Below the pieces are notes generated by a model. The model was given only the letters and a program-made list of their open reading frames with translations, was not told the origin of the DNA and did not search any database. A DNA stretch of 58,965 nt from positions 1-58,965 of IMG/VR virus record IMGVR_UViG_3300012210_000001. One strand, given 5' to 3'. Numbering within the stretch: the first letter of the stretch is position 1; each line of letters starts with the position of its first letter. Below are positions 37,678-46,480 of the stretch, piece by piece. The DNA is from a virus. The position numbers and the translations under genes were made by a program.

Positions 37678-37860
37678 ATGAAAATAATCATTAACTTTAT
37701 ACTTGTAATTCTGAATCTTCTAATCACTGGTATGATATTTAGATTAATCATACTTACTCTTCATGAAATGAATAATGGCCTGATATTCGTTCCATTCTAT
37801 ATTTATGGTCTTACATATTTTTTAAGCCTGATTATAAAGTTTAGTAGTAGCAATAAATGA
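37678..37860 (+). CDS. Two-TM protein
   Basis: 60 residues with two hydrophobic segments (NFILVILNLLITGMIFRLII and IYGLTYFLSLIIKF). The ATG at 37678 follows GGAGAGGG. ATGA overlap with the next gene. No family. Confidence 0.65.
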   Translation: MKIIINFILVILNLLITGMIFRLIILTLHEMNNGLIFVPFYIYGLTYFLSLIIKFSSSNK

Positions 37861-38174
37861 AAGAATCAAATAACTCATTTGAAATACCAGTTATGGGCAT
37901 TGATGGAACTAATGAATTAAAATTATACGATATACTCTGGGGTAAGTCTTATGTTTCAGAATATTCAATGCGCATAGCTGTTCCTTATTTGCGACGTATT
38001 AAGTCTTGGATGGCTTTACCACTCAATGAAAGAATTAATTTTATGAATATGCGGAGACAAAATAAAGCTTACAATAAAATTATTACTCAGCACGCACATA
38101 AAAGAGGCTATTTCATTAATGGGCGTAAGGTTTTCAAAATTATATGTGATCTTTCGCCATTGGATAAAATATGA
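37857..38174 (+). CDS. Hypothetical basic protein
   Basis: 105 residues with a basic helical second half (NMRRQNKAYNKIITQHAHKR). ATGA coupled on both sides. No motif. Confidence 0.55.
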   Translation: MKESNNSFEIPVMGIDGTNELKLYDILWGKSYVSEYSMRIAVPYLRRIKSWMALPLNERINFMNMRRQNKAYNKIITQHAHKRGYFINGRKVFKIICDLSPLDKI

Positions 38175-38599
38175 TTAAATTCCTAAAGCATCTTTTTAAG
38201 CCAAAGATTTGTAATCATCCCTCTGCGAAGGGATATATTGTTAAGTGCGACAAACCGGGCTGTATGGAAAGACAAAAAATAATGAATATAAATATATATT
38301 CTTCCCTTGGTGATACAGACCCAATGGAGTTATATAAGGCATGGACTAATCCACAATCTGCTCCCCTAAATTATGATCCTGATCGTCCAATCTTAAGGGA
38401 GTGGGGATGTTTTTGTAAATATCCTTCTGAGCAATTGATTGCCCAAGATCAATTAATATACTTTCCTGGAATGGCAGCATGTTTAAAATTGATAGATTCT
38501 GATATGCTGATTCAATTGTATCAATGTCAGCAATGCAAGAACACCACAAGAATGTTTCTTAAGAAGATTGCAAAATCGTTTAACTGGTATTACTGCTAA
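38171..38599 (+). CDS. Zinc-type protein ending SFNWYYC
   Basis: 142 residues. CNHP, CDKPGC, CFC and CQQC could bind two metals. The last seven residues SFNWYYC echo those of the next gene (SFDWYHC), a striking shared tail. It abuts that gene by one base (TAATG). Function unknown. Confidence 0.6.
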   Translation: MIKFLKHLFKPKICNHPSAKGYIVKCDKPGCMERQKIMNINIYSSLGDTDPMELYKAWTNPQSAPLNYDPDRPILREWGCFCKYPSEQLIAQDQLIYFPGMAACLKLIDSDMLIQLYQCQQCKNTTRMFLKKIAKSFNWYYC

Positions 38600-38856
38600 T
38601 GGGTATATTTGATGAGCTAATGAATATATTTGATGAAATGTTTTTTTATGGTCTATCTCATCAATATGGATATATTGATTTAGGGGCTGCTGTGAATTGT
38701 GGAATGCAGCACCAATTAGCTAGCCAGCAGATGTTAGCAGCTCAGATGGCTAAGAGAGAGGAAATTCCCTTAATTAATGTCGAAATTAAAGAAAAACCTT
38801 TAATAGAGGCCGATGCTAAGGGTAAGTCAAGATCATTTGACTGGTATCATTGTTAG
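38599..38856 (+). CDS. Hypothetical protein ending SFDWYHC
   Basis: 85 residues. The N-terminal part is hydrophobic/aromatic, the middle is Gln/Ala-rich and helical (QHQLASQQMLAAQMAKRE), and the tail is RSFDWYHC. Last gene before a 136-base gap. No family. Confidence 0.55.
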   Translation: MGIFDELMNIFDEMFFYGLSHQYGYIDLGAAVNCGMQHQLASQQMLAAQMAKREEIPLINVEIKEKPLIEADAKGKSRSFDWYHC

Positions 38857-38992
38857 ATAGATATAATCTATTCAGCCAACTATAATTATCCATTCTTAAA
38901 CTATAAACTAATAACAAAAATAATGCAATACCCTATTTACTTATTGAATAGAATAGTGTAATGTGAGGATAATTATTATTTTGGAATATACA

Positions 38993-39430
38993 ATGCGACC
39001 AACCAGAGATAGAATTAATTATGCATTAGAGCAGATAACTAATCATAATAGTGATTTCTTAGACATAAAGAATCGACTCACCAGAATGGAAGGCCAGCTT
39101 GATTCTATCTTTAAGTTCATGAGTGACGTTCACATGAAAATGGCCGCGACTTTAGAGGCTTTCCATTGTCTTGATGCTACCTTAAAGGTTAATTCAATTG
39201 ATACTACTATGGAGATTCTAGACAATCGACTAGAAACTATTACTATTGAGCTACATGAACGACTAGACAACATTACAGATAATCTTGAGTCATCCCTTGA
39301 TGAATTGCTTGATAATAAATATTCAGACAATGATGATTCAGAAGAAGAGCAAAAGAAAATCGCTTATAAACTTTTAATTCTTCGTGATAATGACAAGGCC
39401 ACAATGATTAATGTAATTGAGGATGAATAA
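38993..39430 (+). CDS. Coiled-coil protein
   Basis: 145 residues dominated by coiled coil (MEGQLDSIFKFM, DNRLETITIELHERLDNI, ESSLDELLDN) with an acidic linker. The ATG at 38993 is preferred over an upstream GTG frame. A scaffold or tether role is conceivable. No family. Confidence 0.55.
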   Translation: MRPTRDRINYALEQITNHNSDFLDIKNRLTRMEGQLDSIFKFMSDVHMKMAATLEAFHCLDATLKVNSIDTTMEILDNRLETITIELHERLDNITDNLESSLDELLDNKYSDNDDSEEEQKKIAYKLLILRDNDKATMINVIEDE

Positions 39431-39685
39431 ATGATAAAGAAAATTATTGCTATTGTTTTTTTTGGGACAATTCTTTCCGGCTGTACGGACGCTGAATTAT
39501 CCTCTTTCGATACTCTGAGTAATCCAGAACATGTTCAATGTTATTCTGGTGGTAAGCTAATCTATGAAGGCGATTCTACGGGTAAGGTTCTTAGTGTAGA
39601 GAAAAGTGATGGATATTATTTCAGAGATAAAGCTACGCAAAAATTAGTTGAGATTAGCGCAGATTGTATTTTTACGCAAATATAG
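39431..39685 (+). CDS. Small lipoprotein
   Basis: 84 residues with a lipobox: MIKKIIAIVFFGTILSGC, Cys at residue 18. The mature part (CYSGGKLIYEGDSTGK) is a short beta domain. Probably attached to a host membrane; candidates are superinfection exclusion or o-spanin, although no matching i-spanin overlaps. Confidence 0.75.
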   Translation: MIKKIIAIVFFGTILSGCTDAELSSFDTLSNPEHVQCYSGGKLIYEGDSTGKVLSVEKSDGYYFRDKATQKLVEISADCIFTQI

Positions 39686-39697
39686 GATAGGTAAATA

Positions 39698-39952
39698 ATG
39701 CCAATGCCAGAAATATATTCCCAGATATTCCATATATCACCTGAGAGTGTTGAAGGGCACGTTCTGCCCGAAGGTTTTGATAGAGCTTTTCAAATTCGAC
39801 TAAAAGAATTTGATAATAAAATACTATCCTGTAATATATATTATAAAAGTGATTCGCTTCCCTGGCATAATATTGATGAGAAAGATATGTTAGAAATGTG
39901 CGGAAGATTTAATGAACATTTAGACAGTAAAAGGAAAAAGAATAATGATTGA
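39698..39952 (+). CDS. Hypothetical protein
   Basis: 84 residues, alpha/beta, ending KRKKNND. It overlaps the next gene by 8 bases. TAGGTAA upstream. No motif. Confidence 0.55.
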   Translation: MPMPEIYSQIFHISPESVEGHVLPEGFDRAFQIRLKEFDNKILSCNIYYKSDSLPWHNIDEKDMLEMCGRFNEHLDSKRKKNND

Positions 39953-40190
39953 ATTAAAAACCCGAATTGAAGAAACTTGTCCAAATCTCAATAATAATAG
40001 AAATGAAGAACTCTCTATTGCATGGGCTTTCGGTGGAGATGGACAATATGAAGAAGCAGTTATTGTTATAGGAGTTGAATTCAATAAAGCTAAATTATTT
40101 CAGATTAAAGAAAGAGATATGGAAGCTGCTTTGAAAAGAATAAATTCACGATTAAAAGACGCTTACGAGGCCAATCAATGCAAGACTTAA
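39945..40190 (+). CDS. Hypothetical protein
   Basis: 81 residues, alpha/beta with an IAWAFGGDGQYEEAVIVIGV core. Overlaps both neighbours. No family. Confidence 0.55.
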   Translation: MIELKTRIEETCPNLNNNRNEELSIAWAFGGDGQYEEAVIVIGVEFNKAKLFQIKERDMEAALKRINSRLKDAYEANQCKT

Positions 40191-40513
40191 CCCCTGAACA
40201 AATAACCGAAGCTGAAAAAGCACTCTTAGCCCATCGTCATAAGATGAAAAAGGTTGCTGACTTTATTAACGAACCCATGAAAGATAAGAATGGTGAAGTG
40301 ATTAAAGATAGGCAAGGTAAAGCAAAATCTATGTCAATGCATTTGCGTACTCAGTATGTAGCATGTGCCTTGGATGAGCTAAATGAACGGGTAACTAACT
40401 CCTTTTCAATGTATGCATATAACTATAATAAAGCATTTGATGAGCTATTTAGACGTTTGGAAAAGCTGGAAAGTAAGAATAGCGAAGTTGAAGCAGATGA
40501 AGCCGTCAAGTAA
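40178..40513 (+). CDS. Hypothetical helical protein
   Basis: 111 residues, helical and charged (HRHKMKKVADFINEPMKDK), with an acidic end. Overlaps the preceding gene by 13 bases. No family. Confidence 0.55.
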   Translation: MQDLTPEQITEAEKALLAHRHKMKKVADFINEPMKDKNGEVIKDRQGKAKSMSMHLRTQYVACALDELNERVTNSFSMYAYNYNKAFDELFRRLEKLESKNSEVEADEAVK

Positions 40514-40530
40514 ATGTCGTGTGCATCCTT

Positions 40531-40866
40531 ATGGATATATCTAAAAAGTTTATTCACTGTAGAAAGCATGGTGAATCAGAAGCCTATGAGCGTCCTTATG
40601 TTGAAGGAAGAAAACAACGGCTTAGATGTCACACTTGTATTCTAAATTATAGGCAGAAATATAGAAAAATTAAGATGGAAAAGAGAAAGGCTGTCTATAA
40701 GATTCCCTATGAATACAAATGCGCTCCCCTCTCGGGCTGTATTCCAATCGAGAGATATGGATATCTAGGGTGCCATCATTGTATTGGCAAGTGGGATGAT
40801 TATCAGCTAAAATATCTATTAGCGTTTAAACCGCAACCTTATCGGTGGGAGTGGAATCAGATATAA
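40531..40866 (+). CDS. CxxHG zinc-finger protein
   Basis: 111 residues. CRKHGESEAY...LRCHTCILNYRQKYR is the same unit as in the protein at 28176; a second CAPLSGC...LGCHHC site follows. A GTG frame extension (40519) is possible; the RBS is poor. Probably nucleic-acid binding; I see no catalytic motif. Confidence 0.6.
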   Translation: MDISKKFIHCRKHGESEAYERPYVEGRKQRLRCHTCILNYRQKYRKIKMEKRKAVYKIPYEYKCAPLSGCIPIERYGYLGCHHCIGKWDDYQLKYLLAFKPQPYRWEWNQI

Positions 40867-41165
40867 TGGGAATTAATATAAATTTTAGAAGATGGCATCC
40901 ACATTCTGACCATCCAGAATGGGATAGTCTACGTTATGGGGGTGATAAAGAATTTCCAGATTTTTGTAGAGATTTACCTCAGATAAATCATCCAGATATT
41001 AAAGAAATGAGTGATTATTATGATGAATATCCTTTTCGTCCAGATGATTTCAAATTATGGAGAATGGCTATTCGTAAAAGTAAATTGCCATTTCGCGCAA
41101 GATTTCTTAAGTTGATGAGTTTATGTGAGCAGAATCCAGACTATTGGATTAGTTTTATTTATTAA
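40866..41165 (+). CDS. Hypothetical protein
   Basis: 99 residues starting MGININFRRWHPHSDHPEW at 40866 (TAATG overlap). Rich in Asp, Pro and aromatic residues. No motif. Confidence 0.55.
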   Translation: MGININFRRWHPHSDHPEWDSLRYGGDKEFPDFCRDLPQINHPDIKEMSDYYDEYPFRPDDFKLWRMAIRKSKLPFRARFLKLMSLCEQNPDYWISFIY

Positions 41166-41179
41166 GTAGGAAATCAGAT

Positions 41180-41497
41180 ATGATAGACTATCTAATTAGC
41201 TTTATAAAAAAAAACCATGCTCGATATGTTCTTGGTACATTGTCTATTTTGAGCAGAACCTATAGTACTGGTGAACTAATGGCTGACAATTGTGATTACT
41301 TTTTCAGTGAAATAATTGAGAGTAAACCTACTATAGATCAAATAGCTAATCATTTAAAAGGATTAAGGAAATATCAAGATATCGGTCCTCATCCAATTAC
41401 AATTATTATTTTTATGGATGGCTATGGTAGCCTTGCAATTATGTCTAATAATGGTACTCGACTCACAACATCTAAGGTGAAATATGACAATAATTAA
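41180..41497 (+). CDS. Hypothetical protein
   Basis: 105 residues of alpha/beta type with TAGGAAA upstream. It overlaps the next gene by 14 bases. No motif. Confidence 0.5.
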   Translation: MIDYLISFIKKNHARYVLGTLSILSRTYSTGELMADNCDYFFSEIIESKPTIDQIANHLKGLRKYQDIGPHPITIIIFMDGYGSLAIMSNNGTRLTTSKVKYDNN

Positions 41498-41627
41498 AGA
41501 AAGATTGAATAAGTTTAGGAAATTATGTACTAAACATAAAATGTCTGGGAATTATACTCTTAATACTTGGATTTGGTTTTTATATCAGCATGGTTTCTTA
41601 GATAGTTTCTCGACAAATGGCGATTAA
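41484..41627 (+). CDS. Small basic protein
   Basis: 47 residues (MTIIKERLNKFRKLCTKHKM onward), basic with an aromatic core (NTWIWFLYQHGFL). AAGGTGA precedes the ATG. No family. Confidence 0.5.
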   Translation: MTIIKERLNKFRKLCTKHKMSGNYTLNTWIWFLYQHGFLDSFSTNGD

Positions 41628-41630
41628 TTA

Positions 41631-42041
41631 GTGTCTCAATATGTCTATAGTAAATTAACTGGAAATGGATCGTTTAGGCCAGATAATATCTGTCGTGATA
41701 AGTATTATGAGCCGTGCCGCTATTGCAGTAGTAAAGATGGGATTTGGGCTTATTATCAATATCAAGACTGGCGAAAATATAGCCAGCGACATATTTTGGT
41801 TTCCTATTATAGAAGCAGATATAAGATCAGTAAAACTGAAGCAGATGCCATGGTTAACCCGGACCATGTATTCTATTATTACAGATTTTACTGTGATCAA
41901 TGTAAGGCTAAATATCTGGAATGCCCTATTCTTGGCGCTAATAGTATGGATGATGACGGTGAAAGCGCTGTTGAGCAAGCGACAAGTTCTTGGAACAATC
42001 GAATTCTGGATCAAGGCAAACTACTCTATTGGGAAAGATAG
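41631..42041 (+). CDS. Lar-like zinc protein
   Basis: 136 residues from a GTG start. CRYCSSKDG early, CDQCKAKYLEC late, and a terminal AVEQATSSWNNRI helix follow the restriction-alleviation (Lar) layout of two CxxC sites plus AxxxWNxR, with a longer middle. Overlapping ORFs in other frames are shadows. Confidence 0.6.
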   Translation: MSQYVYSKLTGNGSFRPDNICRDKYYEPCRYCSSKDGIWAYYQYQDWRKYSQRHILVSYYRSRYKISKTEADAMVNPDHVFYYYRFYCDQCKAKYLECPILGANSMDDDGESAVEQATSSWNNRILDQGKLLYWER

Positions 42042-42060
42042 TCTCATGCCTAACCTCACG

Positions 42061-42078
42061 AATGCATAATTATGCATT
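42061..42078. promoter_or_regulatory. 18-bp perfect palindrome
   Basis: AATGCATAATTATGCATT reads the same on both strands and ends 5 bp upstream of the terminase -35. A likely operator or activator site. Confidence 0.6.
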
Positions 42079-42083
42079 ATAAC

Positions 42084-42112
42084 TTGACTATTCTGCATAA
42101 TTGATATAATAT
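42084..42112 (+). promoter_or_regulatory. Promoter TTGACT-17-TAATAT upstream of terminase
   Basis: -35 at 42084-42089 and -10 at 42107-42112 (a TATAAT two bases earlier gives a 15-bp spacer). The ATG at 42120 is 7 nt past the -10, so the late transcript would begin leaderless. Confidence 0.7.
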
Positions 42113-42119
42113 ATGCATC

Positions 42120-43754
42120 ATGCGCGGACATGCGAATAGAATACAACTCATCGAAAATAAGATTATTAATCTCAATCTTGCTTCTCAAGAAAAGTTACCC
42201 CATAAAGAAGACCTCCGAGACTTCATGGCTTTTCAGCAATACTTCTTTCCTTTATTAGAAGGTCAAGAGTTTGTCATTTCTAAGCCGATTTGTCGAGAAC
42301 CTCATCAACTTCAATTAGCTCAGTTAGCTGACCGCATTATTCATCATGATGTTGATCGGTTAATAGTCAATATTCCACCCAGCTATGGTAAAACCACATG
42401 GGCGGTTATGTTGGCAGCCTATGGATTAGGGTTTTACCCTCGCAGCCGCTTTATCTATATTTCTTACTCTGCTGGCGTAGCCATTACTCAATCCACTAAG
42501 ATTCGATGCATTGTTGAATTACCTCAGTTTCAGCAAATCTTTGGCGTTGAATTGTCTCAACATACCCGTGGCAAAGAATTCTTTATCACCAATCATAATG
42601 GGATGGTTTATGCGGCGGGTTCTGAGGGTACTATTACTTCTAAACATGCGGGATTAGCGCATATTGAAGAATTTGGCGGATGTATCTTCATTGATGACTT
42701 CCATAAGCCGAATGAGGTACACAGTGACACTATTCGAGATCGACAGAATGAGAACTTTCATAAAACCATTCGGAGCCGCTTAAATAACCGTAAAACACCC
42801 ATTATATTCATTGGTCAACGCTTACATGAAGGTGATTTACCTGCATTACTCATGGGGGGTAAATTTGATACCCATACTTGGGAAAGGTTTATCTTAGAAG
42901 CCCTTGATCCGGCTGGAAATGCATTAGACCCCAGCAAACATACTAAAGAAGAGTTGATTAAGCTGCGAGAGATTAATGAATATGTTTATTCAGCCCAATA
43001 TCAACAGAATCCTCAACCTGCCGGAGGCGGTATCTTTAAACGGGATAAGATTACAGTACTAGATCAAATACCCAACAATATTATTACCACCTTCATTACG
43101 GTTGATACGGCTGAGACGGCTAAAACTTACAATGATGCCACGGCCTTTGGGTTTTGGGGTCTATATAAGCTCAAACAGAACAATAAAGAAACCGATACGA
43201 TTGCATTAGTATGGCTGGATGCCTGGGAGATTTGGGTTGAGCCATGCGATCTTGAAAGCAAATTTATGCAATTCTATTATCAGTGCGCCAGGTTCCACGT
43301 AGAACCTAAAATCATTGGTGTTGAAAAGAAGTCTACTGGAACTACTCTGCTGTCTACATTACAGAAATTGCCGGGTCTAACCGTTATTGACACCATCCCT
43401 CACCGTACCACGGGTAAATATCAAATAGCGGGAAATTTGAACGAAGATATTAAGATCGCTATGACCCGTTCCAATAAGATTGAGGGCTTCTTATCCTGCC
43501 AAAGTTATGTCCATTCTGGGCGTGTTTCGGTGATGAACAACATATTTGATGCAAATGGAGAGGAATTATGTATAAATCACTTGACAAAAATAACAGCAAA
43601 TGATACACATATACGCGATGACCTGGCCGATACGCTGAGAGATGCAATTAATATGGGTTTAATGTCTGATTATGTTCTGAACTTCTCAAATTATGCACAT
43701 ATACAGACTGTCATCAAAGGTTATAAAGGCACACTAAAAAGAGCACGAAATTGA
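42120..43754 (+). CDS. terL: Terminase large subunit
   Basis: 544 residues. Walker A IVNIPPSYGKT near 84-93, a following YISYSAGVAITQ, Walker B GGCIFIDD near 187-194, and the nuclease domain beginning FITVDTAETAK near 325 with DDLADTLRDA near 500-509. It powers DNA packaging and cuts concatemers. It starts the late morphogenesis block with its own promoter and no RBS. The putative small subunit is 14 kb away. Confidence 0.93.
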   Translation: MRGHANRIQLIENKIINLNLASQEKLPHKEDLRDFMAFQQYFFPLLEGQEFVISKPICREPHQLQLAQLADRIIHHDVDRLIVNIPPSYGKTTWAVMLAAYGLGFYPRSRFIYISYSAGVAITQSTKIRCIVELPQFQQIFGVELSQHTRGKEFFITNHNGMVYAAGSEGTITSKHAGLAHIEEFGGCIFIDDFHKPNEVHSDTIRDRQNENFHKTIRSRLNNRKTPIIFIGQRLHEGDLPALLMGGKFDTHTWERFILEALDPAGNALDPSKHTKEELIKLREINEYVYSAQYQQNPQPAGGGIFKRDKITVLDQIPNNIITTFITVDTAETAKTYNDATAFGFWGLYKLKQNNKETDTIALVWLDAWEIWVEPCDLESKFMQFYYQCARFHVEPKIIGVEKKSTGTTLLSTLQKLPGLTVIDTIPHRTTGKYQIAGNLNEDIKIAMTRSNKIEGFLSCQSYVHSGRVSVMNNIFDANGEELCINHLTKITANDTHIRDDLADTLRDAINMGLMSDYVLNFSNYAHIQTVIKGYKGTLKRARN

Positions 43755-46090
43755 CAGAAGCCGCTGACCAATACAGTAATGACGATACCGAAGATTCCCT
43801 GCTGTCTCGCTTAACCCGCGCTGTTGAAGACTGGATGGATTGGTTTAAACCCAATAATAGCCGCTATCGACAAGCGCAAGACTTTCTCTTTGAAAGCAAT
43901 ATCAATCGCACTGAATCAGCCACATTGACCGAACTACAGCGCCCAGAAATACAAGCAAATGTATTAAATGCGTTCTATACCCATCTTTTGGGCGAGTTTG
44001 CAAAGAATACGCCATGTCCCATGGTTCAACCTGCGGCGGGTGATCCGAGCCTAGCCCCGCAAGTGGAAGTGGTTGAGAATCACATGCGCTATATCTTTGA
44101 CAGTACAAAAAATTGTCAAGTGAATCTATTTGGTAATATGCTGTCCGGTGGATTTGCCATTGGCAAGGTTAAGACTAAATACGTCAATGATAAGAGCTTT
44201 GATCAAATGCTGGAGTTTGATATTGTCCGTGATAATACCCTGGCTGGCTTTGATCCCTTAGCCCGTAAGCGTCATAAAGGCGATGGCAAGTATTATTTTG
44301 AGCTTTATCCCAAACCCAAGGAAGAGGTTGAAGAGGAATACGGCATTACCATCAAAGACAGTGCCTTTAGTGCGATGCCCAGCGATGGTTTCTCATGGTT
44401 CTACACGCAAGGCTATGGAAAGAGTAAACAGAAGATTGTCATGGTCTGTGATTATTATGAGAAGAAATACAAGTATAAAATGCTGTATTTAATCTCAGAC
44501 CCTACCCATCCTGACCAACAGAAAACCATTACCCGCGAAGAATACAAGCACTTAGTGGCTGAGATTGAAGACCAAGGATTAATGGTTCAACCCCCTCAGA
44601 TTATTAAGAAAGGCAAGCGTAAACAAGTCACCATTCATAATTACAAATTTATTGCCAGCCAAGTCTTAGAAGATGAGGAAATGGACTATAGCTTTCTGCC
44701 CGGTGTATTCTTTGATGGCAATTCAGCATGGATGAAGAATAATATACAAATGTGCATCCCTTATATCTGGTATGCCATGGATATGCAACGGGCTAAGAAT
44801 GTGTGTTTGCAGCATATTATCAATGAAATTGAAAATATGCGCATGACGGATGTATTGATACCCAAAGAGGCTTTACCTGCTGAAGAGGAATACCAAGAAG
44901 CCTGGTTAAACCCTCAAAAGACCAATGCGGCTTTAATCTATAATCAATTTCCGCAAGCGAATAATAGTAATGGACAACCTTTAAATGCCCCTCAAGTTAT
45001 TCCACGGGGTCAGGTCAGTCAAAGCGTCATTAGCATGTTTGAAGCGGCTGATCATACGATCCAAATGATTTTGGGTAGCTATGATGCGCAACAAGGTCAA
45101 CAGAATAATATGAGTGGTGCCGCTATTGAAGCGGGAGCTACCCAAAGCAATAATGCATCGCGTCCTTATATTATCAATTATGCCGAATGCATGAGCCAAG
45201 TGTTAACTATTCTAGTGGATTTATTTCCCAAATATATCACCACTGCACGCACTATTCCTATTATGGATAAAGATGGTCAGCGTGACTTTATTCGAGTCAA
45301 TGATTCGGTTCAGAATCCACAATATAAACTGGAATATGAGATTAATGATTTACAAGTTGAAGTGCAGATGAATGCTACTTTTGAAGTCCAACGAACTAAA
45401 TTCTTAGATACGGTGACGAATCTTATGAAGATTTGCCCACCGATTAATGAGTTTGTCGCTTCACCGGATGGCATTATGCTGATATTGGATAATATCGAGG
45501 TTAAAGATATCTCGCTGTTTAAAGAGAAATTCAGTGCGTTCTATCAGAAGCAAGAAGCCCAGAAACAACAGCAACAGCAAATGGCTATGCAAATGAATCC
45601 TGAAGTGAATAAACTGAAGATTGCCCAAATGAATCAGCAATCTAAACAGCAAGAATTACAAATAGACATGCAGAATAAAGAGAAAGATCGTCAAGCGGAA
45701 TTGCTGAAAACGTCTATTCAAATGCACATGGATACTCAGAAAGTGCAAGCCATGAATAATGAATCCGAAGCTAAGATTGTAGTTGCTCAGAATGAGGTGG
45801 CTATTGCAGCCCAAAGAGCGGCTTCTGAGAATCAACGTAGTCTGATTGATGGCGCAATTGCGCTGGATAAACATGCCTATGGCAAGATAGAAAGTGATCG
45901 TGCGCATGGGTTGGAACAGTCGAAACACGCGGCTGGTATATTAAAAACATTGGGAGAATTGAGTAATGAAAAAGAGCGAAATGATGCCCTCAAAAGTCAA
46001 GGGCAAAATGAAGGAGAAGCAAGCGGCGTCAATGCCGAAAGCGAAGGCCAAGGGGAAAGCCAAGAAAATGAAAGCACCGAAACGGAGTAA
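43751..46090 (+). CDS. P22-like portal protein
   Basis: 779 residues, similar in size to P22 gp1 (725). The N-terminal WFKPNNSRYRQAQDFLFES and LQRPEIQANVLNAFYTHLLG, a central PGVFFDGNSAWMKN, and a Gln-rich coiled tail match P22-type portals; the last 35 residues are very acidic (EGQGESQENESTETE). TTG start overlapping the terminase stop (TTGA). It forms the dodecameric DNA portal. A basic ORF overlaps its 3' end in another frame. Confidence 0.92.
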   Translation: MTEAADQYSNDDTEDSLLSRLTRAVEDWMDWFKPNNSRYRQAQDFLFESNINRTESATLTELQRPEIQANVLNAFYTHLLGEFAKNTPCPMVQPAAGDPSLAPQVEVVENHMRYIFDSTKNCQVNLFGNMLSGGFAIGKVKTKYVNDKSFDQMLEFDIVRDNTLAGFDPLARKRHKGDGKYYFELYPKPKEEVEEEYGITIKDSAFSAMPSDGFSWFYTQGYGKSKQKIVMVCDYYEKKYKYKMLYLISDPTHPDQQKTITREEYKHLVAEIEDQGLMVQPPQIIKKGKRKQVTIHNYKFIASQVLEDEEMDYSFLPGVFFDGNSAWMKNNIQMCIPYIWYAMDMQRAKNVCLQHIINEIENMRMTDVLIPKEALPAEEEYQEAWLNPQKTNAALIYNQFPQANNSNGQPLNAPQVIPRGQVSQSVISMFEAADHTIQMILGSYDAQQGQQNNMSGAAIEAGATQSNNASRPYIINYAECMSQVLTILVDLFPKYITTARTIPIMDKDGQRDFIRVNDSVQNPQYKLEYEINDLQVEVQMNATFEVQRTKFLDTVTNLMKICPPINEFVASPDGIMLILDNIEVKDISLFKEKFSAFYQKQEAQKQQQQQMAMQMNPEVNKLKIAQMNQQSKQQELQIDMQNKEKDRQAELLKTSIQMHMDTQKVQAMNNESEAKIVVAQNEVAIAAQRAASENQRSLIDGAIALDKHAYGKIESDRAHGLEQSKHAAGILKTLGELSNEKERNDALKSQGQNEGEASGVNAESEGQGESQENESTETE

Positions 46091-46109
46091 AGATTATGGC
46101 GCATATTAA
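45966..46109 (+). CDS. Overlapping 47-residue Lys-rich protein
   Basis: In a different frame inside the end of the portal gene, with GGAG 9 bases before the ATG. The product is very basic (MKKSEMMPSKVKGKMKEKQ onward, 40% Lys or more in parts), like the Lys-rich small proteins just downstream. The same bases encode the acidic portal tail. It could be real or an artefact of the acidic codon usage. Confidence 0.45.
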   Translation: MKKSEMMPSKVKGKMKEKQAASMPKAKAKGKAKKMKAPKRSKDYGAY

Positions 46110-46239
46110 GAAACCAAATGAATCGAATAAACCAAATACAAAGCAAAACTTCGGCCATAAATTAAAATCATTGATTGATAATTCAGCCAATGGTATGGAA
46201 AAGTTACGTCAGAAAATGGTCGGCAAACGGGGTAAATAA
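46096..46239 (+). CDS. Small basic protein
   Basis: 47 residues (MAHIKKPNESNKPNTKQNFG onward), Lys/Asn-rich. GGAG upstream lies in the portal stop; the stop overlaps the next start (TAATG). One of several basic small proteins between portal and scaffold. Confidence 0.55.
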   Translation: MAHIKKPNESNKPNTKQNFGHKLKSLIDNSANGMEKLRQKMVGKRGK

Positions 46240-46478
46240 TGGCAAAACTCACGGCTAAGAAAAGAAATGCATTGAAGAGTAACACATTTGGATTGCCCGG
46301 TGAACGTAAATATCCAATGCCAAATAAAAGTCATGCCGCGAATGCCAAAGCACGCGCTTCTCAGCAGGTTAAGAAAGGCAATCTTTCTTCGGCTGAGAAA
46401 GCCAAGATCGACCGTAAGGCTGATCGTATTTTAGGGGAGTCGAAAGGCTCAAAATCTAAATCTAAGAAGAGGAAATAA
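46239..46478 (+). CDS. Conserved Lys-rich small phage protein
   Basis: 79 residues. LTAKKRNALKSNTFGLPGER, YPMPNKSHAANAKARASQQV and AEKAKIDRKADRIL are a pattern found in many phages near portal genes, with a Lys/Ser tail. Function unknown. Confidence 0.75.
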   Translation: MAKLTAKKRNALKSNTFGLPGERKYPMPNKSHAANAKARASQQVKKGNLSSAEKAKIDRKADRILGESKGSKSKSKKRK

Positions 46479-46480
46479 TC

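Noticed and set aside
41665-42069. 134-residue ORF overlapping the Lar-like gene
   Set aside because: Out-of-frame shadow; the overlapping frame has paired CxxC sites and a WNxR helix.
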